Positions 1 to 6,542 of a stretch of 10,476 bases of DNA are shown in pieces. The translations under genes were made by a program, and so were the position numbers. Under the pieces are notes generated by a model, which saw only the letters and a list, made by a program, of their open reading frames with translations, was not told the DNA's origin and did no database searches. The DNA comes from Azoarcus sp. (lineage in GTDB: Bacteria; Pseudomonadota; Gammaproteobacteria; Burkholderiales; Rhodocyclaceae). Location of the stretch: assembly GCA_031282905.1 (NCBI GenBank), contig JAITCV010000206.1, forward strand, positions 1 through 10,476, read 5' to 3'. Numbering within the stretch: the stretch's first letter is position 1; the number at the start of each line of letters is the position of its first letter.

Positions 1-23
1 TTCGGTTTTTCTGGAGTGACATC

Positions 24-1064
24 ATGCGGCAGAAAATGGTTTGGTGGATGCTATTGTCGGGTCTCCTGGCCTTCGGTCTGGGGTGCAGGGCGGAAGAGGC
101 GGAGAGAAAGGACGCGGAAGCAGCAATCGCATGGGCCATCGAACCGCGTTTCGATGAGGCAGACGATTTCGTCACAAACGATCTGGCACGGAACCGTGAT
201 CTGGCACGAGTCAGGGTAGGAGATAAATGGGGCTATATTGATGAGCGGGGCGAGGAAGTCATTGCACCGCGTTTTGACGAGATATGGCATCCTGAGCAGC
301 TCTGGGACCTGGTGGCGGTCAGGGTGGGGGACAAATGGGGCTACGTCAATAGGCGGGGCGAGGAAGTCATTACGCCGCGTTTTGACGAGGTATGGCCTTT
401 TGACGGCAGTGTGTCGAAGGTCAGGATGGGAAACAAATACGGCTGGGTCAGTAATTACAACAGAGACAGAGACGTTGCGCCGCGTTTTGACGAGATAGGA
501 GAAAACGTCTCTGGTTGGGCGAGGGCCAGGGTAGGAGAAAAATGGGGCTACATCAACTCGCAGGGCGAGGAAGTCATTGCGTTCCGTTTTGACGAGGTAC
601 AGCGCCACTTGTACGGCGATTTGGTGGCGGTCAGGGTGGGGGATAAATGGGGCTACATCAACACGCGGGGCAAGGAAGTCATTGCGCCGCGTTTTGACGA
701 GGTCAATGACTTCAGAGCCAATGCTCTGCCGCGGGTCAGGGTGGGGGACAAATGGGGCTACATCGACGAGCAAGGCAAGGAAGTCGTTGCACCGCGTTTT
801 GATGAAGTAACGCCCTTCACCAATCGTCTAGCGAGGATCAGGGTGGGGGATAAATGGGGCTACATCGACGGGCAAGGCAAGGATGTCGTTGCGCCGCGTT
901 TTGACGAAGTAACACCCTTCACCAATGGTCTGGCGAGGGTCAGAGTGGGGAATAAATGGGGCTACATCGACGAGCAAGGCAAGGAAATCATTGCGCCGCG
1001 TTTTGATAAGGTAATAATGCCTTTCACCGATGGTCTGGCGATGGTCAGGGTGGAAAATAAATAG
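24..1064 (+). CDS. WG-repeat protein, N-terminal segment of an interrupted gene
   Basis: The predicted 346-residue product has an N-terminal hydrophobic segment (about residues 5-20) ending at Cys21. This could be a secretion or lipoprotein signal, although the residues before the Cys (G-L-G) are a poor lipobox. From about residue 68 it is a chain of 34-37-residue WG repeats with core K-W-G-Y-[IV]-[DN]-x-x-G-[KE]-E-V-[IV]-A-P-R-F-D-E. Eight complete copies precede the stop; the third is divergent (KYGW). WG-repeat domains are common in bacterial surface and secreted proteins, but no biochemical role can be assigned here. The ATG at 24 is supported by GGAG at 13-16. The TAG at 1062-1064 replaces the invariant Trp of the ninth repeat (TGG to TAG, one base), and the frame continues with matching repeats, so this is a truncated portion of a longer gene. 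Confidence 0.75.
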   Translation: MRQKMVWWMLLSGLLAFGLGCRAEEAERKDAEAAIAWAIEPRFDEADDFVTNDLARNRDLARVRVGDKWGYIDERGEEVIAPRFDEIWHPEQLWDLVAVRVGDKWGYVNRRGEEVITPRFDEVWPFDGSVSKVRMGNKYGWVSNYNRDRDVAPRFDEIGENVSGWARARVGEKWGYINSQGEEVIAFRFDEVQRHLYGDLVAVRVGDKWGYINTRGKEVIAPRFDEVNDFRANALPRVRVGDKWGYIDEQGKEVVAPRFDEVTPFTNRLARIRVGDKWGYIDGQGKDVVAPRFDEVTPFTNGLARVRVGNKWGYIDEQGKEIIAPRFDKVIMPFTDGLAMVRVENK

Positions 1065-1823
1065 GGCTACATCGACAAGCAAGGCAAGGAAGTCGTTGCG
1101 CCGCGCTTTGACGATGTAGACCCCTAATTCGCCGGTGGTCTGCTGCGGGTCATGGTGGGGTATAAATGGGGCTACATCGACAAGCAAGGCAAGGAAGTCA
1201 TTGCGCCGCGTTTTGACGAAGCAGGCCCCTTCTTTGCCGGTGGTCTGCTGCGGGTCAAGGTGGGGGATAAATGGGGCTACATCGACAAGCAAGGCAAGGA
1301 AGCCGTTGCGCCGCGTTTTGACGAGGTAGAGCCTTTCGCCAATGGCCTGGCGGCGGTCATGTTGAACGGGAAATGGGGCTACATCGACGAGCAGGGCAAG
1401 GAAGTCATTGCACTACGTTTTGACAATGTAGGGCAGCCCTTCACCAATGGTCTGGCGGCGGTCATGTTGAACGGGAAATGGGGCTACATCGACAAGCGGG
1501 GTGAGGAAGTCATCGCGCCGCATTTTGACGAGATAGTACACTGGCGCTTCCCCAATGGTATGAGGGTGGTCAGGGTAAAGGACAAATGGGGCTACATCAA
1601 TGCGCGGGGCGAGGAAATCATCGCGCCGCATTTTGACGAGATACGCCTCATCTGCTGCAATGCTCTGATGGGAGTCAGGGTGGGGGACAAATGGGGCTAC
1701 GTCAATGAGCGGGGCGAGGAAATCGTTGCGCCGCGTTTTGGCAGACTAGGGCGCCCTGCCATCAATGGTCTGGCGAGGGCGAGGGTCAGGGTAGGAGACA
1801 AATGGGGCTACATCCGCGTGCCA
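225..1823 (+). repeat. Tandem array of WG-repeat-coding units (~105 bp each)
   Basis: Sixteen starts of the K-W-G-Y unit (one with the Trp codon mutated to TAG) occur in phase with a period of 34-37 codons. The DNA is repetitive as well: the stretches encoding KWGYIDxQGKE and APRFDEV recur nearly base for base, most strongly in units 6 to 12. The flanking units (1-5 and 13-15) differ more in sequence and length. This suggests that the central copies arose or were homogenised most recently. Both stop codons lie in unit 9, inside that central block. Such an array is prone to unit gain or loss and to collapse in short-read assembly. It is a coding repeat, with no spacer-repeat alternation of the CRISPR kind. 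Confidence 0.9.
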
Positions 1824-1826
1824 TAG
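1152..1826 (+). CDS. WG-repeat protein, C-terminal segment of the interrupted gene
   Basis: This is the same reading frame as the segment starting at 24, reopened after a TAG (1062-1064) and a TAA (1125-1127). It encodes six complete WG repeats and a short final KWGY stub, and ends at TAG 1824-1826. The ATG at 1152 lies inside a repeat where other copies have a different codon. It has no convincing ribosome binding site and no signal peptide, so independent translation is doubtful. Read through both stops, 24-1826 would be one protein of 600 residues with about 15 full repeats. I read this segment as the tail of a pseudogene. A sequencing error is less likely, because two separate stops would have to be wrong and the TAA differs by two bases from the TTC of the neighbouring copy. 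Confidence 0.5.
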   Translation: MVGYKWGYIDKQGKEVIAPRFDEAGPFFAGGLLRVKVGDKWGYIDKQGKEAVAPRFDEVEPFANGLAAVMLNGKWGYIDEQGKEVIALRFDNVGQPFTNGLAAVMLNGKWGYIDKRGEEVIAPHFDEIVHWRFPNGMRVVRVKDKWGYINARGEEIIAPHFDEIRLICCNALMGVRVGDKWGYVNERGEEIVAPRFGRLGRPAINGLARARVRVGDKWGYIRVP

Positions 1827-2035
1827 AAGTTTCGTTCATTGGCTTGCCTGCGAATCACACAAGCATTGCCGCATGATTTTCGGTTCTTCGCGGTGGATAC
1901 AAAGCTCGCTGCTTCCTCCCCTTGGATAAGGCCGCGCATGATATATCCTTGAGTAACGATATGGATTCGGCCATGCTGTGTCGCTGGATATCTGACGAGG
2001 CGATACCGCTTGCCTTTGTTTTGTGAGGTGTTTCC

Positions 2036-2656
2036 ATGGAATTCCCGACTGTACGTTTGCTGCGGAAATTGGCCTTGACCGCCGCGATGTCGTTTCTGAG
2101 CGGTTGCGCGAGCATGGCGCTGCCAAATTACACGACCGAGGCGGAAACCCTTGCCGCACGCGGCGAGCCGGGTTCGCGCCGGGACAATGGCGATGGCACG
2201 GTGACGCTCGAATACAGTACCCAACCCGAGGGTACGAGTTGCCTGATGATCCAGGTCGATGCCACGGGGAAGGTGTTGCGCGTGTGGGACGCGCTTGACG
2301 ATGAGCATCTCGAGCAAGTGAAACCGGGCATGGACAAGACCGCCGTGGATAGCCTGCTGGGGGCGCGGCGTTCGGAAAAGGTGTTTCCAGGGACGGGCGA
2401 TGAGGTGTGGGACTGGAAAATCGCGCGTGACGGCACCTTGTTCAAGGTGCATTTCGCCAATGGCCGAGTCAAACACGTCGCGCGCGATTATCCACGCGGC
2501 AGCCGGGATGATGGGTGGGGCTGGGATGACTATTGGGGGCCGGGAATCTACTATCCCGCCGCGGCCATTTTCTATTTCTGGTCGCTCGACTGGCGTTTTC
2601 GCGGACGTCATTGGGGCGGACACTGGCGGCATGGCGGCGGCGGCAAGCGGCGCTGA
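2036..2656 (+). CDS. Outer-membrane lipoprotein with BamE/SmpA-like domain
   Basis: The 206-residue protein has a lipoprotein signal: basic n-region, hydrophobic stretch 12-20 and a classical lipobox LSGC at 21-24, so Cys24 would be lipidated. Residues about 92-150 match the BamE/SmpA pattern: a V-K-P-G-M-x-K-x-x-V-x-x-L-L-G helix (95-109), an E-V-W-D-W strand (123-127) and F-K-V-H-F-x-N-G-R-V (136-145). Residues 43-85 look like a weaker copy of the strand part, ending in D-A-T-G-K-V-L-R-V. The C-terminal 50 residues are rich in Trp, Gly, Tyr, His and Arg, including a short hydrophobic patch near 174-183, and BamE does not have this tail. BamE belongs to the outer-membrane beta-barrel assembly complex. 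This protein is longer than usual BamE, so I assign the fold, not the gene. The ATG is preceded by GAGGTG at 2025-2030. Confidence 0.72.
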   Translation: MEFPTVRLLRKLALTAAMSFLSGCASMALPNYTTEAETLAARGEPGSRRDNGDGTVTLEYSTQPEGTSCLMIQVDATGKVLRVWDALDDEHLEQVKPGMDKTAVDSLLGARRSEKVFPGTGDEVWDWKIARDGTLFKVHFANGRVKHVARDYPRGSRDDGWGWDDYWGPGIYYPAAAIFYFWSLDWRFRGRHWGGHWRHGGGGKRR

Positions 2657-2902
2657 AACCGGGCGGATCGACTGGAACAGATCGGCGAATCAATGTGTAT
2701 ATCATACAGCGTTCGTCAAAAGCGAGGCATGGAATCACCACGGTGCCTGCCCCTTGTTTTTGACGAGTGCGAAGCAGTCGTCACTCTGGCGAAAGTTTCA
2801 GCAAGAAATGAATAAAAACACTTGCGGGATGGAGCATCCCGACGTTTCCTTGACCCGGTGCGCGCGGCAAGGCCGCAGTGAATCCCCCATGACCTTGAAT
2901 CC
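2657..2902. other. Intergenic region with several inverted repeats
   Basis: This spacer between the lipoprotein and the glycosyltransferase holds three inverted repeats. TCGTCAAAA at 2713-2721 pairs with TTTTGACGA at 2758-2766, with AGGCA/TGCCT nested inside. CGGGATG at 2825-2831 pairs with CATCCCG at 2835-2841 around a GAG loop. GCGGC at 2864-2868 pairs with GCCGC at 2872-2876. None has a clear T-run directly after it. They may end transcription of the lipoprotein gene or shape the 5' end of the glycosyltransferase mRNA. A 40-codon frame (2693-2815) is open but lacks a ribosome binding site and recognisable features. Confidence 0.45.
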
Positions 2903-3844
2903 ATGACTTCTCCACGGGTTGCCGTGCTGTTGGCAAGCCGCAACGGCGAACGTTTTCTACCGGCGCAACTTGCCAGCCTCGCCGCCCAGAGCCATCGCGA
3001 CTGGTGTCTGTTCGTCTCCGACGATGGTTCGCATGATGCCACGCGCGCCATCGTCGCTGGATTCGCCGCCGATGTTGGCGATGAGCGGGTGCGGCTCTAC
3101 GATGGCCCGTGCCGTGGTTTCGTGGCCAATTTCCTGTCGCTCGTTTGTCATGACGACGTCGGTGCCGCGAATGCCGGTTATTTTGCGTTCTGCGATCAGG
3201 ACGACGTATGGCATTCGGACAAACTGGCGCGCGCGCTCACCGCCCTCGCGGCCGCGCCGCAGGCCGGACATCCCGCCCGGCTTTACGGCGGACGTACCCG
3301 GCTCATCGACGAGCAAGGACGCGAAACGGGTCTGTCGCCGCCGTTCGCGGCGCCGCTTTCGTTTGCCAACGCACTGGTGCAGAGCTATGCCGGTGCCAAT
3401 ACGATGGTTTTCAATGCCGCGGCCCGCGAGCTGCTGTGCCGCTGCGGCTCGCCTGAAGGGATCGCCTCGCATGACTGGTGGACTTACCTGCTGGTCAGCG
3501 GCGTGGGCGGGCGGCTGCTCTACGATCCCTTGCCCGTACTCGATTACCGCCAGCACGCGGCCAATGCCCAAGGGCATAATCGGGGGTTCGCTGCGCGGTT
3601 GGCGCGTTTGCGCGACTTGCTCGCCGGGCGGATGCGCGGCTGGAATGCTTGCCATGTCGCCGCGCTCGAAGCCCATGCCGAACTATTGACCGCGCCCAAT
3701 CGCGTGGCGCTCGCGCATTTTCATCGCGCGCTCGATGGTTGCGGGCCCGCTGCGGCGCGTGCGCTGTGCGCCAGTGGCGCCCGCCGCCAGCGCGCCATCG
3801 ACAATCTGGCGCTGTTTTCTTGCGCGCTGTTGGGGCGGCTATGA
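2903..3844 (+). CDS. Family 2 glycosyltransferase (rhamnosyltransferase-like)
   Basis: The 313-residue product is a GT-A-fold inverting glycosyltransferase of family GT2. It begins with the typical V-A-V-L-L-A-S-R-N-G-E-R-F-L strand and loop. S-D-D-G-S-x-D (39-45) would bind the nucleotide. C-D-Q-D-D-V-W (97-103) carries the metal-binding Asp motif of the rhamnosyl/galactosyl-transferase-like subgroup. G-A-N-T-M-V-F-N (164-171) and S-H-D-W-W (189-193) form the acceptor side with the likely catalytic Asp, and Y-R-Q-H-x-x-N-x-x-G (215-224) closes the domain. The last 80 residues are helical and Arg/Ala-rich. The likely role is transfer of a sugar from a nucleotide-sugar to O-antigen, capsule or another cell-surface glycan at the cytoplasmic face. 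It is unusual in standing alone, with no polysaccharide genes nearby, so donor and acceptor cannot be inferred. The ribosome binding site before ATG 2903 is weak. Confidence 0.85.
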   Translation: MTSPRVAVLLASRNGERFLPAQLASLAAQSHRDWCLFVSDDGSHDATRAIVAGFAADVGDERVRLYDGPCRGFVANFLSLVCHDDVGAANAGYFAFCDQDDVWHSDKLARALTALAAAPQAGHPARLYGGRTRLIDEQGRETGLSPPFAAPLSFANALVQSYAGANTMVFNAAARELLCRCGSPEGIASHDWWTYLLVSGVGGRLLYDPLPVLDYRQHAANAQGHNRGFAARLARLRDLLAGRMRGWNACHVAALEAHAELLTAPNRVALAHFHRALDGCGPAAARALCASGARRQRAIDNLALFSCALLGRL

Positions 3845-3854
3845 CCGTGGCGGT

Positions 3855-4511
3855 TCAACCCAGCGACGCGTTGGCGAGTCTCAAGCCAAAACAGATGAAA
3901 AGGCCGCCGACGCCGCCAGTCGCGGTGATCGCCAGCCAGTGGCGCTGCCGGAATTGCGCCGCAAGCCTTGCCCCGCCCAAAATCAGGATCGACAGGTAGA
4001 GCATGCTGAAAAACTGGACGATGACACCCAGGATGATGAAATCACGCACCGGGTGGGCGCTGTCGGGCGATACGAACTGGATGAAAAAGGACACGAAGAA
4101 AAGTATCGCCTTGGGATTGAGCACGCTGATGATGAAGGCGGTGCGAAAAGGCGAGGAAGACAACGCGGACGGCGCGGGGCATGCGGTCTCTTCGGCCAGA
4201 CCGTGCTTGCGCCACCGCGTCCATGCCGCGCGCAACAAGGCGATGCCGAGCCAGCTCAGGTACAAGGCCCCGGCGTAACGCAAGCCCATGAAAAGCGTGG
4301 GGATCGCGTGGAGCAGCGAAGCCGCGCCGGTGGTGGCAAGCAGCATCAATGTGGTGTCGCCAACAAAAATGCCCCACGCGCCGCGATAACCCGCCGCAAT
4401 GCCGTGACGCGAGGCGGCGGAAAGCACATAGAGCGAGTTGGGGCCGGGCAGCAGCACGATGAAGATCGTACCCAGGATGAAGGCGCTGATGTCGGTGATG
4501 CCGTCGAACAT
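3855..4511 (-). CDS. leuE: LysE/RhtB-family exporter, leucine efflux protein LeuE-like
   Basis: This 218-residue inner-membrane protein has about six hydrophobic segments and the hallmarks of the LysE/RhtB amino-acid exporters: L-P-G-P-N (21-25) at the end of the first membrane segment, G-x-x-x-G-D (47-52), and N-P-K-A-I-L-F-F (132-139) in the second half. The whole chain resembles, from memory, E. coli LeuE (G-x-I-F-I-V-L-x-P-G-P-N, R-Y-x-G-A-x-Y-L, N-P-K-A-I-L-F-x-V-S-F-F-x-Q-F), and the length fits. Family members export leucine and related amino acids using the proton motive force; the substrate here is inferred. No LysR-type or Lrp-type regulator is adjacent. The gene converges on the glycosyltransferase with only 10 bp between stops and no terminator. 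No strong ribosome binding site is visible before the ATG at 4511. Confidence 0.85.
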   Translation of the reverse strand: MFDGITDISAFILGTIFIVLLPGPNSLYVLSAASRHGIAAGYRGAWGIFVGDTTLMLLATTGAASLLHAIPTLFMGLRYAGALYLSWLGIALLRAAWTRWRKHGLAEETACPAPSALSSSPFRTAFIISVLNPKAILFFVSFFIQFVSPDSAHPVRDFIILGVIVQFFSMLYLSILILGGARLAAQFRQRHWLAITATGGVGGLFICFGLRLANASLG

Positions 4512-4752
4512 GATGAATACTTGGATGGTAGCGGGAGACGCGGTTGCTCGTCAGCCATGTTACCAGCACTGTTTCCCCGCCTCGCGCAGGCGTGGCTGGG
4601 CAGGTGGGAAACGTCATGGCTTGACCGCGCAAATGGAAATGCCGTTCCCCGGAAAAGGAAAACGGCATTGGTGAAAAGAAAACCGGGAAGGGCGCGCGCG
4701 CCAATGCCCTTGCCTGCTTGGCCGATATCTGTTTGCCGATCGAGCAGATTTC
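4512..4752. other. Spacer upstream of leuE with inverted repeats
   Basis: This gap lies between the acyltransferase pair and leuE. It holds GTTTCCC 4571-4577 facing GGGAAAC 4606-4612, with CGCCT/AGGCG (4578-4582/4588-4592) nested inside, and the hairpin listed separately at 4639-4668. No convincing promoter for leuE could be found on the minus strand. The long overlapping frames here are not supported by any recognisable protein. Confidence 0.4.
4639..4668 (-). terminator. Possible terminator after the acyltransferase operon
   Basis: ATGCCGTT at 4639-4646 is exactly complementary to AACGGCAT at 4661-4668. Two further C-G pairs (4649-4650 with 4657-4658) can form inside after a 2-nt mismatch. 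Read on the minus strand, the stem is followed by TTCCATTT, a broken T-rich tail. It sits about 85 bp beyond the stop of the second acyltransferase gene and could separate it from leuE. The imperfect T-tract makes this a weak terminator at best. Confidence 0.35.
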
Positions 4753-5628
4753 TCAATAAATTTTCTCCTCGCCCTCGGGCCGGGTCTTGAAGCGGCGGTG
4801 TACCCAGTAATATTGCTCGGGCATGGCGCGCACCACGTCTTCCAACCAGGCGTTCATCCGCCGGGTGTCGGCTTCGGCGTCGGCGGTGGGGAAATCCGCC
4901 CACGGCTCGCCGATGTCGACTTCATAGCCCGCGCCTCCCGGCAACATCCGGGTCACGCAGGGCAGCACTTTTGCCCCGGCGAGGCGGGCAAGGCGCGACA
5001 GCCCGGTGATGGTCGCGGCCTGCACGCCGAAAAAAGGCACGAAGATCGCATCGCGGCGGCCGTAGTCCATATCCGGCAGGTAATAGAATGGCCGCCCGGC
5101 TTTCATCGCCTTCACCGTCGCCCTGGCGCCATCCTGGCGGGAAAGCAGCAACTGGTCGCCGAAACGGCTGCGGCCATGGTAGAGCCAGCGCTCGAGCAGC
5201 GGATTTTTCTTCTGGCGCGCGTAAATGCTGACGATGTCGAAACACATCGTTACCCGCGTCCCGCCCATGTCGAGACCGACGAAATGCGGCGCGAGCAGGA
5301 TTACCGGGGTGGCGCTTTGCTGGAACGCGCGCACACGGTCGATGCCTTTGATCCTGATCAGTTTTTCCAGCCGCTCGCGGTTTGCCCACCACAGCAGCCC
5401 CCGCTCCAGCAGGCTGCGCCCCAGCATCATGAAATGGCCGCGCGCCAGCCGCGCGCGCGCCGCCGCGTCGAGTTCGGGAAAACACAGGCGCAAATTGACG
5501 TTCACCACTCGGCGGCGGGGCACGGCCAGCAGCCACAACAGCAGCCCCAGCGTCTGGCCAAGCGGGGCCAATATCGCCAGCGGCAGCCAATGCAGCAGCC
5601 AGAAAAGGCCGATGGCAAGCCGCGTCAC
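4753..5628 (-). CDS. LpxL/HtrB-family lysophospholipid (lipid A) acyltransferase, second of a pair
   Basis: I start the gene at a GTG (5628-5626) that overlaps the upstream TGA as GTGA. This gives 291 residues, the usual family length; the open frame extends 44 codons further but only into the upstream gene. An N-terminal hydrophobic anchor (about 4-38) is followed by the catalytic H-x4-D motif H-F-V-G-L-D (115-120). Then come R-Q-K-K-N-P in the acceptor region, Y-L-P-D-M-D-Y-G with V-P-F-F-G (183-200), and the terminal Y-Y-W-V-H-R-R-F-K-T-R-P (273-284). Family enzymes transfer an acyl chain from acyl-ACP to a lipid A precursor at the inner face of the cytoplasmic membrane. Two adjacent paralogues suggest one for each secondary acyl chain, or a second acceptor such as an ornithine or aminoacyl lipid. 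Which paralogue does what cannot be told here. Confidence 0.85.
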   Translation of the reverse strand: MTRLAIGLFWLLHWLPLAILAPLGQTLGLLLWLLAVPRRRVVNVNLRLCFPELDAAARARLARGHFMMLGRSLLERGLLWWANRERLEKLIRIKGIDRVRAFQQSATPVILLAPHFVGLDMGGTRVTMCFDIVSIYARQKKNPLLERWLYHGRSRFGDQLLLSRQDGARATVKAMKAGRPFYYLPDMDYGRRDAIFVPFFGVQAATITGLSRLARLAGAKVLPCVTRMLPGGAGYEVDIGEPWADFPTADAEADTRRMNAWLEDVVRAMPEQYYWVHRRFKTRPEGEEKIY

Positions 5629-6521
5629 GCTTGCGTCGCTCCGGCTTCGGCGGTTTTGGCGTGCACGCCACGCGGTTGCTTGTAGCGGTTGTAAGCCCAC
5701 AGATATTGCCCAGGACACAGGCGTATCAAGCGTTCGATCTCGCGGTTGATGAGCGCGCAACGCTCATCCAGGCTGCCCTCCAGAGTGAGGGTCGGTTCCA
5801 GGTAATGCACCACATAGCCCTGTCCGCGCGGCAGGCGCTTCGCCCACACATAGATCACTTGCACATTGCGTATTTCGGCAAGCCGGGCGGCCAGTGTCAT
5901 CGTCCATGCCGGACGGCCAAAGAAATCCGCCCATACGCCCTCGCCTTCGCCGGGCACCTGATCGGGCAGCATGCCCACCGCGCCATGGGCGCGCAGGGTC
6001 CTGACCAGTTGACGCACCCCACTGACATTGGCGGGCGCGGCGCTCATCTGTCCGCGCGTGCGCGCCGCTTGCATCAAGGGCGCCAGGGCGGCATGACGAG
6101 GGGGACGATAGAGCACGGTAATCGGCGCGGTTTCCGCATAGTGTTGAGCGGCGATCTCGAAACAACCGAGATGCGGCGTCACACAAAGGACCCCCATGTT
6201 TTCACGGCGCGCGGCTTCGACCACCTCCCAGCCTTCGACCGCGACGATTCTGGCAAGCACTTCCTCGGTAGGGCGCAGCCACAACCATGGCAACTCGAAC
6301 GACGCCCGCCCTGCCTGCGCGATCGCCTCGCGCAATATGGCGGGGTCGCACCGCCCCAGTGCCTGGGTGAGATTGGCGCGCAGATGGCGGCGATAACGGG
6401 AAGAAAACAGCCAGACCAGCCAACCCGCCCAGCCACCAAGGCAATGCAAGCAGGAAAGCGGCAGGCGGGAGAGCGAACGGAAAAAGAAATCGACGAACAC
6501 GGAAACAATTGACCTGACCAA
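5625..6521 (-). CDS. lpxL: LpxL/HtrB-family lipid A biosynthesis acyltransferase, first of a pair
   Basis: Up to 298 residues. The chain opens with a membrane segment followed by S-R-Y-R-R-H-L-R-A-N-L (41-51), a region typical of LpxL. The catalytic H-x4-E motif is H117-L-G-C-F-E122. L-P-D-Q-V-P-G-E-G-E-G-V (185-196) plus D-F-F-G-R-P (199-204), and the terminal Q-Y-L-W-A-Y-N-R-Y-K (272-281), complete the family signature. It would add a lauroyl-type chain from acyl-ACP to Kdo2-lipid IVA. The start is uncertain: TTG at 6521 gives the longest form, while GTG at 6500 gives a more usual N-terminus and removes the overlap with the metK -35 box. Its stop overlaps the next gene's GTG (GTGA), so the two are probably translationally coupled. 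It diverges from metK across a 176-bp gap. Confidence 0.87.
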   Translation of the reverse strand: MVRSIVSVFVDFFFRSLSRLPLSCLHCLGGWAGWLVWLFSSRYRRHLRANLTQALGRCDPAILREAIAQAGRASFELPWLWLRPTEEVLARIVAVEGWEVVEAARRENMGVLCVTPHLGCFEIAAQHYAETAPITVLYRPPRHAALAPLMQAARTRGQMSAAPANVSGVRQLVRTLRAHGAVGMLPDQVPGEGEGVWADFFGRPAWTMTLAARLAEIRNVQVIYVWAKRLPRGQGYVVHYLEPTLTLEGSLDERCALINREIERLIRLCPGQYLWAYNRYKQPRGVHAKTAEAGATQA

Positions 6522-6536
6522 ACATTGATCTACAAT
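6509..6536 (+). promoter_or_regulatory. Sigma-70-type promoter of metK
   Basis: TTGACC at 6509-6514 and TACAAT at 6531-6536 each match the sigma-70 consensus at five of six positions and are 16 bp apart. The expected transcription start is near 6543, giving a leader of about 155 nt before the metK ATG. The -35 box overlaps the possible TTG start of the divergent acyltransferase gene, so the two genes share control DNA. Confidence 0.7.
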
Positions 6537-6542
6537 TGTGCC

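Noticed and set aside
51..1292. Long minus-strand open frames (51-773 and 828-1292) opposite the WG-repeat gene
   Set aside because: They mirror the repeat period of the plus-strand gene and arise because the repeated codons happen to lack stops on the reverse strand. There is no ribosome binding site or independent protein signature.
225..1823. CRISPR-like regular repeats
   Set aside because: The period is ~105 bp, in phase with a protein frame, with variable positions spread inside the unit rather than in discrete spacers.
1808..2632. 274-codon minus-strand frame opposite the BamE-like lipoprotein
   Set aside because: The plus strand has a clear lipobox, domain pattern and ribosome binding site. 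The antisense product has no recognisable features.
2693..2815. 40-codon plus-strand frame in the gap before the glycosyltransferase
   Set aside because: No ribosome binding site, no recognisable sequence, and it overlaps inverted repeats.
3735..4790. 351-codon plus-strand frame overlapping leuE
   Set aside because: It is antisense to a well-matched LysE-family protein and encodes a charged, low-complexity chain typical of G+C-rich antisense frames.
4798..6512. Plus-strand frames of 295 and 293 codons opposite the two acyltransferases
   Set aside because: Both are shadows of genes with intact catalytic motifs on the minus strand.
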